Part shown: positions 16,485 through 25,059 of the stretch, piece by piece
Layout: each line of letters begins with the position of its first letter
Position numbering within the stretch: position 1 is the stretch's first letter
Assembly: GCA_947487205.1 (NCBI GenBank)
Contig: CANKVU010000028.1
Span: forward strand, 1 to 41,913
Origin: an uncultured Paracoccaceae bacterium
GTDB lineage: Bacteria; Pseudomonadota; Alphaproteobacteria; Rhodobacterales; Rhodobacteraceae
Direction of reading: 5' to 3'
DNA: 41,913 nucleotides
Program-made: the position numbers and the translations under genes
Notes under the pieces: model-generated
Told to the model about the DNA's origin: nothing
What the model saw: only the letters and a program-made list of their open reading frames with translations
Databases searched by the model: none

Positions 16485-17426
16485 ATGAGAACCATTTTCG
16501 CCGCCACCGTGGCGTCGCTTCTGTCCACCACCGCCATGGCGCAGGAGACGATCGGCGTCTCGATGGCGCTCTTCGACGACAACTTCCTGACCGTGCTTCG
16601 GAACGGCATGATCGACTATGCCGAGAGCCAGGACGGCGTCGATATCCAGGTGGAAGACGCCCAGAACGACGTCGGCAAGCAGTTGAATCAGATCCAGAAC
16701 TTTATCGCCTCGGGCGTTGACGCGATCATCGTCAACCCGGTCGACACCGATGCCACCCAGGCGATGTCGAATTCCGCCAGCCAGGCCGGCATTCCGCTGG
16801 TCTACGTGAACCGGGAGCCGGTGAACGTGGACGATCTCCCGGACAACCAGGCCTTCGTGGCCTCCGACGAGCGGGAATCCGGCACCCTGGAGACCCAGGA
16901 GGTTTGCCGCCTGCTCAAGGAGCAGGGCGTCGAGGAGGCCCAGATCCTCGTCCTGGTGGGCGAGCTCTCGAACCAGGCGGCGCGGATGCGGACCCAGGAC
17001 ATCAAGGATGTCATCGCCACCGACGAGTGCAGCTTCATCACCATTGCTGCCGAGCAGACGGGCAACTGGATGCGCACCGAGGGCCAGGACGTGATGACGA
17101 ACTGGCTGTCTTCCGGTGTCGAATTCGACGCCGTGGTGTCGAACAATGACGAGATGGCGATTGGCGCAATCCAGGCAATGAAGTCGGCCGGCATGTCGAT
17201 GGACGATGTGATCGTGGCGGGGATCGACGCCACTCAGGATGCGCTTGCCGCGATGGAGGCAGGCGATCTCGACGTGACCGTATTCCAGGACGCGGCCGGG
17301 CAGGGGCAGGGCGCCGTCGACGCGGCGCTGAGCCTCGCGCGGGGCGAGGACGTGGATCAGAAGGTCTACGTGCCGTTCCAGCTCGTGACGCCCGAGAACA
17401 TGGACCAGTTCACCCAGTCGAACTGA
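16485..17426 (+). CDS. Sugar ABC transporter substrate-binding protein (inositol/ribose type)
   Basis: A 313-residue periplasmic binding protein. Residues 1-19 are a signal peptide ending AMAQ, followed by the fold-I sugar-binding pattern TIGVSMALFDDNF, QLNQIQNFIASGVDAIIVNPVD, IPLVYVNREP, VVSNNDEMAIGAIQAMK and DVTVFQDAAGQG. It resembles inositol-binding IbpA and ribose-binding RbsB. It precedes a matching permease and ATPase in the operon, so it is the cognate binding protein of this transporter, presumably for myo-inositol. A paralogue lies at 25060. ATG 16485 has an AGGGAGGA site. The 85-base gap after it contains a stem-loop that would allow higher expression of the binding protein than of the permease. 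Confidence 0.9.
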   Translation: MRTIFAATVASLLSTTAMAQETIGVSMALFDDNFLTVLRNGMIDYAESQDGVDIQVEDAQNDVGKQLNQIQNFIASGVDAIIVNPVDTDATQAMSNSASQAGIPLVYVNREPVNVDDLPDNQAFVASDERESGTLETQEVCRLLKEQGVEEAQILVLVGELSNQAARMRTQDIKDVIATDECSFITIAAEQTGNWMRTEGQDVMTNWLSSGVEFDAVVSNNDEMAIGAIQAMKSAGMSMDDVIVAGIDATQDALAAMEAGDLDVTVFQDAAGQGQGAVDAALSLARGEDVDQKVYVPFQLVTPENMDQFTQSN

Positions 17427-17431
17427 GGGGA

Positions 17432-17455
17432 GGGGCGGGCCGGGTGGCCCGCCCT
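17432..17455. repeat. Stem-loop between binding protein and permease genes
   Basis: GGGCGGGCC (17433-17441) pairs with GGCCCGCCC (17446-17454) around a GGGT loop, six bases after the binding-protein stop. Hairpins at this place in ABC operons commonly stabilise the 5' part of the transcript and reduce downstream expression. Confidence 0.6.
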
Positions 17456-17511
17456 CCGATCGATCCGGTCAATCGCGGCCCGGGGGGCCGAGCTGAGGGA
17501 GGAGTCCTACA

Positions 17512-18543
17512 ATGGCCGATGCGACGAATGCCGCCATGCCCGTACCGGACACGGCGAAGAAGAAACACCGGTCCGCCGAGTTCAATGCCCTCATCGGTCT
17601 CGTGGGCATCGCGCTCATCTTCGAGATCCTGGGCTGGATCTTCCAGGGCCAGAGCTTCCTGGGCAACCTGCAGCGCCTCCAGATCATGATCCTGCAGGTC
17701 TCGGTCATCGGCATCATCGCCGTGGGCGTAACCCAGGTCATCATCACCGGCGGGATCGACCTGTCCTCGGGTTCCGTCACGGCCGCCGCGGCAATGATTG
17801 CCATGAGCTTCGCCCAGGTCGGCACATACGAGCGGGCGGTCTTCATCGACCAGGGATGGGTCGATCTGCCGGTCATCATCCCGCTGATCGTCGGCCTCGC
17901 CGTTGGAGCGTTCGCGGGACTGATCAACGGCGCGCTCATCGCCTACACCAAGATTCCGCCCTTCATCGCCACCCTCGGCATGATGGTCGCGGCGCGCGGC
18001 ATCGCCAAATGGTGGACCCGCGGCCAGCCGATCAGCTTTCCAACCGATGCGTTCGCCGCGATCGGGCAGGGCATGATGCCGGTCCTGATCCTGCTCTGCA
18101 TCATCGCGCTCTTCGTCTTCCTGCTGCGCTTCACGGTCTATGGCGTGCATACCTACGCCATCGGCTCGAACATGGACGCCGCGCGGATGTCGGGCATCAA
18201 TGTCGAGCGGCACCTGATCCTGGTTTACACCATCGCCGGCCTCCTGACCGGGCTCGCGGGCATGATCATCGCCGCACGCGGCCTGACGGCCCAGGCCGGC
18301 ATGGGCCTCATGTACGAGCTCGACGCTATCGCCATGGCGGTGATCGGAGGTGTGAGTCTCTCGGGCGGTCGCGGCTCGGTGGTGGGCACCTTCATCGGCA
18401 TGCTGATCTTCGGCGTGATCCTGAGCGGGTTCACCTTCCTGCGCCTCGACGCCTACTACCAGGAGATGATCAAGGGCGTGATCATCGTGGCCGCCGTGGT
18501 CGCCGACGTGTGGCGGCAGAAGCGCCGGGCACTCGCCGCCTGA
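17512..18543 (+). CDS. Sugar ABC transporter permease (RbsC/IatP type)
   Basis: A 343-residue inner-membrane protein with a short cytoplasmic N-terminus and about 8-10 hydrophobic segments. The block VIITGGIDLSSGSV near residue 80 and the GTFIGMLIFGVILSGFTFLRLDAYYQ block near the C-terminus are typical of permeases in the branched-chain/ribose family (BPD_transp_2). The INGALIAYTKIPPFIATLGMM segment is also usual for sugar permeases. It presumably forms a homodimer with the ATPase encoded next, 25 bases away. Substrate assignment as inositol rests on the operon. The start has a GAGGGAGGAG site. Confidence 0.92.
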   Translation: MADATNAAMPVPDTAKKKHRSAEFNALIGLVGIALIFEILGWIFQGQSFLGNLQRLQIMILQVSVIGIIAVGVTQVIITGGIDLSSGSVTAAAAMIAMSFAQVGTYERAVFIDQGWVDLPVIIPLIVGLAVGAFAGLINGALIAYTKIPPFIATLGMMVAARGIAKWWTRGQPISFPTDAFAAIGQGMMPVLILLCIIALFVFLLRFTVYGVHTYAIGSNMDAARMSGINVERHLILVYTIAGLLTGLAGMIIAARGLTAQAGMGLMYELDAIAMAVIGGVSLSGGRGSVVGTFIGMLIFGVILSGFTFLRLDAYYQEMIKGVIIVAAVVADVWRQKRRALAA

Positions 18544-18568
18544 TCCCTCAATCCCAGGAGACATTCCC

Positions 18569-19351
18569 ATGGCATCCGACAAGATCATCCTGAAGACCGA
18601 GGGCCTGACCAAGCACTATGGCGGCGTCCATGCCCTCGAGGACGCGAATTTTGAACTGAAGGACGGCGAGCACGTCGCCGTCGTGGGCGACAACGGGGCG
18701 GGCAAGTCCACCTTCGTGCGCCAGATTACCGGGGTCGAACAGCGTACCCGCGGCAAGATCTGGTTCGACGGCCAGGAGGTCCAGTTCGACGGCCCCCTGG
18801 AGGCCCGGGAAGCCGGGATCGAGACGGTGTTCCAGAACCTGGCGCTGGCCGACGACCTCGACGTACCCTCGAACCTCTTTCTCGGCCGCGAAAAGATCCG
18901 CTTTAACCTCGGGCCCTTCTCGATCCTCGACAAGCGCGCCATGCGCGAGGAGACCGAGGCCGGCCTGAAGCGGACGGGCGTGAAGATCCCGGACCTCGAC
19001 AACTCGATCCGGCACATGTCGGGTGGGCAGCGGCAATGCGTGGCCATCGCGCGCTCGGCAACCTTCGTCTCCAAGCTCATCATTCTCGACGAGCCGACAG
19101 CCGCCCTGGGGGTGCAGGAGACCGCGCAGGTGGAGGAGATCATCAAGGGACTGAAGGCGCGCGGCGTGCCGATGATCATCGTCAGCCACAACCTGCGGCA
19201 GGTCTTTGACCTGGTGGACCGGATCATCGTTTTCCGCCGCGGACGGATTGCCGCGACGCTGAACGCGAAGGAAGTCGATGGCAACGAGGTCGTCGCCTAC
19301 ATCACTGGCGTCAAGGGCGCCGAAGGCGAGAAGCGGGCAGCCTACGCCTGA
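18569..19351 (+). CDS. Sugar ABC transporter ATP-binding protein (single NBD, FrcA/IatA type)
   Basis: A 260-residue ATPase with one nucleotide-binding domain: Walker A GDNGAGKST at residues 40-48, the Q-loop in TVFQNLALAD, signature MSGGQRQ near 149-155, and Walker B LIILDEPTAAL near 170-180, then the switch His in IIVSHN. Most ribose-type importers have a fused ATPase of about 500 residues; this short form is the FrcA-like type common in alphaproteobacteria and works as a homodimer. It energises uptake through the permease upstream. The gene starts 25 bases after the permease stop with an AGGAG site. Confidence 0.93.
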   Translation: MASDKIILKTEGLTKHYGGVHALEDANFELKDGEHVAVVGDNGAGKSTFVRQITGVEQRTRGKIWFDGQEVQFDGPLEAREAGIETVFQNLALADDLDVPSNLFLGREKIRFNLGPFSILDKRAMREETEAGLKRTGVKIPDLDNSIRHMSGGQRQCVAIARSATFVSKLIILDEPTAALGVQETAQVEEIIKGLKARGVPMIIVSHNLRQVFDLVDRIIVFRRGRIAATLNAKEVDGNEVVAYITGVKGAEGEKRAAYA

Positions 19352-19361
19352 CCCTGACACG

Positions 19362-19384
19362 GGCCCGGACATCACGTCCGGGCC
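19362..19384. repeat. Stem-loop between ATPase gene and iolG
   Basis: GGCCCGGAC (19362-19370) pairs perfectly with GTCCGGGCC (19376-19384) around the loop ATCAC, in the 51-base gap between transport and catabolic genes. No T-run follows; an mRNA-processing or partial terminator role is likely. Confidence 0.6.
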
Positions 19385-19402
19385 GACCTGACGGAGTTCC
19401 CC

Positions 19403-20413
19403 ATGACCATCCGCTACGGCCTCATCGGCTGCGGGCGCATCGGCAAGGTGCACGCCCAGGCCATCTCGGAAACGCCCGGCGCAAGGCTCGTGGCCGCGTT
19501 CGATCCGGTCGCAGACGCCGCCTCGGCAGTCACCGACCAGTTTGGCGGCGACCCGCGAAACCTCGATGCGATCATCGACGCGGATGACATCGACGGAGTG
19601 CTGATCTGCACGCCGACCGACAGCCACGCCGACCTGATCGAGCGCGCCGCGCGTGCCGGCAAGGCGATCTTCTGCGAGAAGCCCATCGACCTGTCGGTGG
19701 AGCGCGCGCGCGCCTGCATCGCGGTCGCCGCGGAGCGCGGCGCGACGCTGATGATCGGGTTCCAGCGCCGGTTCGATCCCGACTACCGGGCGCTCAAGCG
19801 TCGCATCACCGACGGGGCCATCGGCGAGGTGGAGATGGTCAACCTGACCTCCCGTGACCCGGCCATGCAGCCGGCCGAATACCTCAAGGGGTCGGGCGGG
19901 ATCTTCCGCGACATGACGATCCACGACTTCGACATGGCCCGGTGGCTGCTCGACGACGAGGTGACCCATGTCCAGGCTGCGGGATCCGTCCTGATCGACG
20001 AGGGGCTCAACGCATTCGGCGACTTCGACAGCGTGAACACGCTCCTGACCACGGCGAAGGGGCGGCAATGCGTCATCTCCAATACCCGCCGGAGCCATTA
20101 CGGCGCCGACATGCGGGCGGAGGTCCTGGGATCGGCCGGCGCGGCCTTCATGAAGAACCACGACGGCGACCGGGTCAGCGTGGGGAAGTCCGACGGGTTC
20201 CGCCAGCCGCCGCTCCCGAACTTCTTCCTCGACCGCTTCTATGACGCCTACCGCGCCGAGATCGGGCATTTCACGGCCTGCCTCGGCGAGGGACACCCTC
20301 CCGAAATCACCGGCCAGGACGGCCTGATGGCGCTGGTCCTCGCGGAGGCCGCGACCCAATCCGCCCGGGAGCGGCGCGTGGTGGCGGTCTCGGATATCCT
20401 GGAGGAAAACTGA
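19403..20413 (+). CDS. iolG: Inositol 2-dehydrogenase
   Basis: A 336-residue Gfo/Idh/MocA enzyme that oxidises myo-inositol to 2-keto-myo-inositol (scyllo-inosose) with NAD. The Rossmann block is YGLIGCGRIGKVHAQAI. The catalytic lysine is in CEKPID near residue 93, and the Asp/His pair is in FRDMTIHDFDMARW (near D170 and H174), with the same spacing as K97/D172/H176 of Bacillus IolG. The blocks IGFQRRFDPDY and SRDPAMQPAEYL are typical of true IolG. The stop overlaps the ATG of iolC by one base (TGATG). It is the first catabolic step of the operon. Confidence 0.93.
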   Translation: MTIRYGLIGCGRIGKVHAQAISETPGARLVAAFDPVADAASAVTDQFGGDPRNLDAIIDADDIDGVLICTPTDSHADLIERAARAGKAIFCEKPIDLSVERARACIAVAAERGATLMIGFQRRFDPDYRALKRRITDGAIGEVEMVNLTSRDPAMQPAEYLKGSGGIFRDMTIHDFDMARWLLDDEVTHVQAAGSVLIDEGLNAFGDFDSVNTLLTTAKGRQCVISNTRRSHYGADMRAEVLGSAGAAFMKNHDGDRVSVGKSDGFRQPPLPNFFLDRFYDAYRAEIGHFTACLGEGHPPEITGQDGLMALVLAEAATQSARERRVVAVSDILEEN

Positions 20414-22326
20414 TGGCAAAGGATCTCGACCTGATCACGATCGGCCGGTCGTCGGTGGACCTCTACGGAACGCAGGTCGGCGGCCGCCTGGAGGACATGC
20501 GCTCGTTCCAGAAGTATATCGGGGGCTCTCCAACGAACATCGCGGCGGGGACGGCGCGGCTGGGGCTGCGTTCCGCGCTCCTGACGCGCGTGGGCGACGA
20601 GGCCATGGGCCGGTTCATTCGCGAAGAACTGGTGCGCGAGCGGGTGGATGTGACCGGGGTCCAGACCGACCCGGAACGCCTGACTGCCTTGGCGATCCTC
20701 GGCATCGAGGCGAAGGACCGCTTCCCGCTGATCTTCTACCGCACGGATTGCGCCGACATGGCGCTCTCGGAGGAGGACGTCGACGAAGCATTTATCGCCC
20801 GGGCCCGGGCGGTGGTGGCGACGGGGACGCATCTGTCAAACACGCGTACCGAGCGGGCCGTGATGAAGGCCTTGACCCTGGCGCGCGAGCACGGGGCGCG
20901 CACGGCACTCGACATCGACTACCGGCCGAACCTCTGGGGTCTGGCGGGCCACGACGCGGGCGAGGAGCGCTTCATCGCCTCCGACGCGGTGACGGAGAAG
21001 CTGCAGGGGACGCTGTACCTCTTCGACCTGATCGTGGGCACCGAGGAGGAGTTCCACATCGCCGGCGGCACCACCGACACGGTGGCGGCGCTCAGGGCGG
21101 TGCGGGCGCAGTCGGAGGCCACGCTCGTCTGCAAGCGGGGTCCGATGGGGGCCGCGGCCTTCGCCGGCGCGATCCCCGACAGCCTCGACGCGGGCGAGGT
21201 CGGCCCCGGCTTCCCGATCGAGGTCTTCAACGTGCTGGGCGCGGGCGATGGCTTCATGAGTGGCTTGCTGAAGGGCTGGCTCGACGAGGCCGACTGGCCG
21301 ACTGCCCTCAAATACGCCAATGCCTGCGGCGCCTTCGCCGTCTCGCGCCATGGCTGCACGCCGGCCTATCCGTCCTGGGAAGAGCTGCAGGTCTTCTTCG
21401 AGCGCGGCGTCGTGGAAAAGGCCCTGCGCAAGGACACCGAGCTGGAGCAGGTCCACTGGGCCACGAACCGCACCGGCGACTGGTCGGATCTCCGGGTCTT
21501 CGCCTTCGACCACCGGATCCAGCTTGAGGAGATGGACGGAGCCACCCCGGAGCGGATCGGAGCGTTCAAGGAGTTGTGCTTGCGGGCCGCCCTCGATGTG
21601 CGCAACGGCGAGGGGACCTACGGCATCCTGTGCGACGGGCGGCTCGGGGACGAGGCGCTCCACGAGGCTGCGGGGCAGGGGCTCTGGATCGGACGCCCGG
21701 TGGAGTTGCCCGGATCGCGTCCCCTGCGGCTGGAGGAGATCGGGCCCGATTTCGGTGGGCTGGAGGAATGGCCGCGCGAGCACGTGGTGAAATGCCTCTG
21801 CTTCTGCCACCCCGACGACGACGCGGCGACCTGGGCCGACCAGATCGAGACGCTGACCCGGCTCGCCGCGGCGGTGCGGCGCAATCGCCTGGAATTTCTC
21901 CTGGAGGTGATCCCGTCGAAGGTCGGCCCCGTGGACGAGGACACGACCGCCGCGGTGATCCGGAAGATCTACAACGCGGATATCCGCCCGGACTGGTGGA
22001 AACTCGAGGCGCAGGCCAGCGATGCGGCCTGGAAAAAGGCCTGTGCTGCGATCGAGGAGAACGATCCCCGGACCCGCGGCATCGTGGTTCTCGGTCTCGA
22101 TGCCCCGGCGGAAGACCTGCGCGAGGGTTTTCGCCTCGCCGCCCGGCAACCGCTGGTCAAGGGCTTCGCGGTGGGCCGGACGATCTTCGGCGAACCGGCG
22201 CGGGCCTGGATGCGGGGCGAGATCGGCGATGACGCGGCGGTGGCGCAGATGCGGGACAATTTCCGCGACCTGGTGACGGCCTGGGATGCCGCCCGCGCGG
22301 ATGCGAGCGAAAGGGTGACGGCATGA
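20413..22326 (+). CDS. iolC: 5-dehydro-2-deoxygluconokinase fused to DUF2090 aldolase-like domain
   Basis: A 637-residue two-domain protein. Residues 1 to about 325 are a PfkB/ribokinase-type kinase (IGRSSVDLYGTQVGGRLED at the start, YIGGSPTNIAAGTARLG, and the active-site NVLGAGDGFMSGLL near 274-287) that phosphorylates 2-deoxy-5-keto-D-gluconate. From about residue 335 a DUF2090 TIM barrel follows (VFAFDHRIQLEEM, WWKLEA, GRTIFGEPA). In other bacteria this domain occurs as a fused part of IolC and is thought to supply the IolJ aldolase step giving DHAP and malonate semialdehyde. That explains why no separate iolJ is seen. It overlaps iolD by ATGA, indicating coupled translation. Confidence 0.93.
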   Translation: MAKDLDLITIGRSSVDLYGTQVGGRLEDMRSFQKYIGGSPTNIAAGTARLGLRSALLTRVGDEAMGRFIREELVRERVDVTGVQTDPERLTALAILGIEAKDRFPLIFYRTDCADMALSEEDVDEAFIARARAVVATGTHLSNTRTERAVMKALTLAREHGARTALDIDYRPNLWGLAGHDAGEERFIASDAVTEKLQGTLYLFDLIVGTEEEFHIAGGTTDTVAALRAVRAQSEATLVCKRGPMGAAAFAGAIPDSLDAGEVGPGFPIEVFNVLGAGDGFMSGLLKGWLDEADWPTALKYANACGAFAVSRHGCTPAYPSWEELQVFFERGVVEKALRKDTELEQVHWATNRTGDWSDLRVFAFDHRIQLEEMDGATPERIGAFKELCLRAALDVRNGEGTYGILCDGRLGDEALHEAAGQGLWIGRPVELPGSRPLRLEEIGPDFGGLEEWPREHVVKCLCFCHPDDDAATWADQIETLTRLAAAVRRNRLEFLLEVIPSKVGPVDEDTTAAVIRKIYNADIRPDWWKLEAQASDAAWKKACAAIEENDPRTRGIVVLGLDAPAEDLREGFRLAARQPLVKGFAVGRTIFGEPARAWMRGEIGDDAAVAQMRDNFRDLVTAWDAARADASERVTA

Positions 22327-24152
22327 CGACGGTGAGGCTCACGGCGGCGCAGGCGATGGTGCGCTACATCGCGGCGCAGAAGACGGACGAGGGCGTTCCC
22401 TTCATCGAGGGCATCTGGGCGATCTTCGGCCACGGCAACGTCGCCGCACTCGGCGAGGCGCTCTACACCCACCGCGACCGCATCAAGACCTATCGCGGGC
22501 AGAACGAGCAGGGCATGTGCCACGCCTCCATCGCCTACGCGAAGGAGCTCAGGCGCAAGCGGGCCATGGCGGTCACGGCTTCGATCGGTCCGGGATCGAC
22601 CAACATGGTGACGGCCGCGGCGCTGGCGCATGTGAACCGTCTGCCGGTTCTGCTGATCCCGTCGGATGTCTTCGCCAACCGCCAGCCCGATCCGGTGCTG
22701 CAGCAGATCGAGCCCTGGCACGACGGCACGCTGACAGTGAACGATGCCTTCAAGCCGGTCTCGGCCTATTTCGACCGGATCACGCGACCAGAGCAGCTCC
22801 TGTCGGCGCTGCCCCGCGCCTTCGCCACCATGACCGATCCCCTGACCTGCGGGCCGGCGACCATCGCCATGTGCCAGGATGTCCAGGCCGAGGCCTGGGA
22901 CTTCCCCGAGGCCTTCTTCGAGGAGCGGGTCTGGACCTCGCGCCGGCCGCGCCCCGACGAGGAGGACGTGGCGCGCCTGGCGGACGCGGTGAAGGCGGCG
23001 GCGCGACCGCTGATCGTCGCCGGCGGCGGTGTGCATTACTCCGAGGCCTGCGATGCGCTGAGGATCTTTGCCGAGACCCACGGCATTCCGGTCGCGGAGA
23101 CGCAGTCCGGCAAGGGCGCGCTGCCCTGGGATCATCCGATGGCGTTAGGAGGCATCGGCGTCTCGGGATCGGACGCGTCCAACCGCTACGCCGACCAGGC
23201 GGACCTGGTGATCGGGGTGGGGACGCGGTTCCAGGATTTCACCACAGGCTCCTGGCGACTGTTCCAGAACCCCGACGTGCGCTTCGCCCAGATCAACCTG
23301 GCGCCCTACGACGCCCACAAGCGCCGCGCCCTGCCCGTGATCGGCGACGCGAAACGCGGTCTGGAGGCGCTCTCCGCCGCCCTCGGGGATCATGACGCGA
23401 AGGCCGATGTTGCAACGCTCCGGCAGGAGTGGTTCGTCGGGCTCGACGCGGTGACGGACCGGCCCTCGAGCGACAACGAACTGCCTTCGGACCAGCAGGT
23501 GATCGGCGCAGTGCAGCGGTCTTGCGTGGACGAGAGCGTGGTGATGTGCGCCGCCGGCACCATGCCGGGCGAGCTGCAGAAGCTCTGGAAGCCATGGAAG
23601 CCCGGCTCCTACCACATGGAATACGGCTATTCCTGCATGGGCTACGAACTCGCCGGCGCCATGGGCATGAAGATGGCCCGCCCCGACAAGGACGTCATCT
23701 GCATGGTGGGCGACGGCAGCTACATGATGCTGAACGCCGAGATCGCGACGGCCGCGATGATGGGCGTGGGCTTCACGGTCGTCCTCACCGACAACCGCGG
23801 CTACGGCTGCATCAACCGGCTGCAGATGGGCTCCGGCTCCCCCGAGTTCAACAACATGTACGAGCACTCCCTGAAACAGGAGATGCCGCAGATCGACTTC
23901 GTCGCCCATGCCCGGTCGATGGGGGCGGACGCGGTCAAGGTGTCGCGCATAGATGACCTGGAGGAAGAGATCGCGAAGGCCCGCGGCAAGACGCGGCCGC
24001 AGGTGATCCTGATCGACACCACGCCCTATCCGCCCACCGAGATCGGCGGCTTCTTCTGGGACGTCGTGCCGCCCGAGGTCTCGGAGCTCGAAAGCGCCCG
24101 CGCCGCCCGCGCCGAATACGACGACATGGTCAAGGACAGGTTCAAGATATGA
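22323..24152 (+). CDS. iolD: 3D-(3,5/4)-trihydroxycyclohexane-1,2-dione acylhydrolase
   Basis: A 609-residue thiamine diphosphate enzyme that opens the ring of the dehydrated inosose to 5-deoxy-D-glucuronate. It has the three-domain layout of this superfamily: an N-terminal pyrimidine-binding domain (AIFGHGNVAALGEALY, then NEQGMCHASIAYAK with the activating Glu), a middle domain, and a C-terminal diphosphate-binding domain with the metal motif GDGSYMMLNAEIATAAMMGVGFTVVLTDNRGYG near residues 462-490. The start overlaps the iolC stop and its own stop overlaps the iolE start, both by ATGA, so iolC-D-E form a tightly coupled block. No defects were seen. Confidence 0.95.
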   Translation: MTTVRLTAAQAMVRYIAAQKTDEGVPFIEGIWAIFGHGNVAALGEALYTHRDRIKTYRGQNEQGMCHASIAYAKELRRKRAMAVTASIGPGSTNMVTAAALAHVNRLPVLLIPSDVFANRQPDPVLQQIEPWHDGTLTVNDAFKPVSAYFDRITRPEQLLSALPRAFATMTDPLTCGPATIAMCQDVQAEAWDFPEAFFEERVWTSRRPRPDEEDVARLADAVKAAARPLIVAGGGVHYSEACDALRIFAETHGIPVAETQSGKGALPWDHPMALGGIGVSGSDASNRYADQADLVIGVGTRFQDFTTGSWRLFQNPDVRFAQINLAPYDAHKRRALPVIGDAKRGLEALSAALGDHDAKADVATLRQEWFVGLDAVTDRPSSDNELPSDQQVIGAVQRSCVDESVVMCAAGTMPGELQKLWKPWKPGSYHMEYGYSCMGYELAGAMGMKMARPDKDVICMVGDGSYMMLNAEIATAAMMGVGFTVVLTDNRGYGCINRLQMGSGSPEFNNMYEHSLKQEMPQIDFVAHARSMGADAVKVSRIDDLEEEIAKARGKTRPQVILIDTTPYPPTEIGGFFWDVVPPEVSELESARAARAEYDDMVKDRFKI

Positions 24153-25048
24153 TCCGCTACGGCACCAACCCCATCGCCTGGTCGAACGACGACGACTGGT
24201 CGATCGGCGATCACCTCTCGCTCGACGATTGCCTCGGCGACTGCCGCCGGATCGGCTTCGACGGGATCGAGAAGGGCCACAAGATGCCCGACGAGGGCAC
24301 GGCCCTGAAGGACAAGCTCGGCGAGTACGGGCTGGTCTTCGCGGCCGGCTGGTTCTCGACCAACCTGCTGGTCAACGACATCGACACGGAGAAGAAGGCC
24401 CTCAAGGACTGGATCGACTTCACCAGGGCGGCGGGCGGCACGCATATCAATGCCTGCGAATGCTCCAACACCGTTCACGGCTCCGACGACATTCCGGTCA
24501 ACGACCGCGTCATCATGTCGGATGCGGAATGGGACCGCTTCATGACCGGCCTCGAGGAGCTGATGAGCCTTGCCAAGTCCGAAGGGCTGGCCATGGGCTA
24601 TCACCACCACATGGGCACGATCGTGGAGAGCGAGGACGACATCCACCGCTTCATGGACATGGCCGGCCCCAATACCCGGCTGCTGTTCGATACCGGCCAC
24701 GCCTGGTTCGGCGGCGCGGACCCCGCGGCGCTCGCGGCGAAATACATGGACCGGATCAGCCACCTGCATTTCAAGAACATCCGCCCCGACCTGATGAAAC
24801 AGGTGCGCGAGGACAAGTTGAGCTTCCTCGAAGGGGTGCGGCGCGGCGTCTTCACCGTGCCGGGCGACCCCGAAGGGTGCGTCGACATGAAGCCTGTCCT
24901 GCAGGCGGCGGCCGATGCCGGCTACGACGGCTGGCTGATCATCGAGGCCGAACAGGATTCCGCCAAGCGCAATCCGTTCGAGTATCAGAGCATGGGGCTC
25001 AAGGCCCTGAAGGACATGGCCGCCGAGACCGGCCTCGACCCACGCTGA
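24149..25048 (+). CDS. iolE: Inosose (2-keto-myo-inositol) dehydratase
   Basis: A 299-residue AP-endonuclease-2-type TIM barrel that removes water from 2-keto-myo-inositol to give 3D-(3,5/4)-trihydroxycyclohexane-1,2-dione. The N-terminus YGTNPIAWSNDDDW and the segments AAGWFSTNLL, MGYHHHMGTIVES, LLFDTGHAWFGGADP and HLHFKNIRPD are family marks; the Asp, His and Glu residues in them make the metal site, with the last Glu in WLIIEAEQD. The start overlaps the end of iolD by ATGA. The second binding-protein gene follows after 11 bases. Confidence 0.93.
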   Translation: MIRYGTNPIAWSNDDDWSIGDHLSLDDCLGDCRRIGFDGIEKGHKMPDEGTALKDKLGEYGLVFAAGWFSTNLLVNDIDTEKKALKDWIDFTRAAGGTHINACECSNTVHGSDDIPVNDRVIMSDAEWDRFMTGLEELMSLAKSEGLAMGYHHHMGTIVESEDDIHRFMDMAGPNTRLLFDTGHAWFGGADPAALAAKYMDRISHLHFKNIRPDLMKQVREDKLSFLEGVRRGVFTVPGDPEGCVDMKPVLQAAADAGYDGWLIIEAEQDSAKRNPFEYQSMGLKALKDMAAETGLDPR

Positions 25049-25059
25049 GGAGAGAAGCG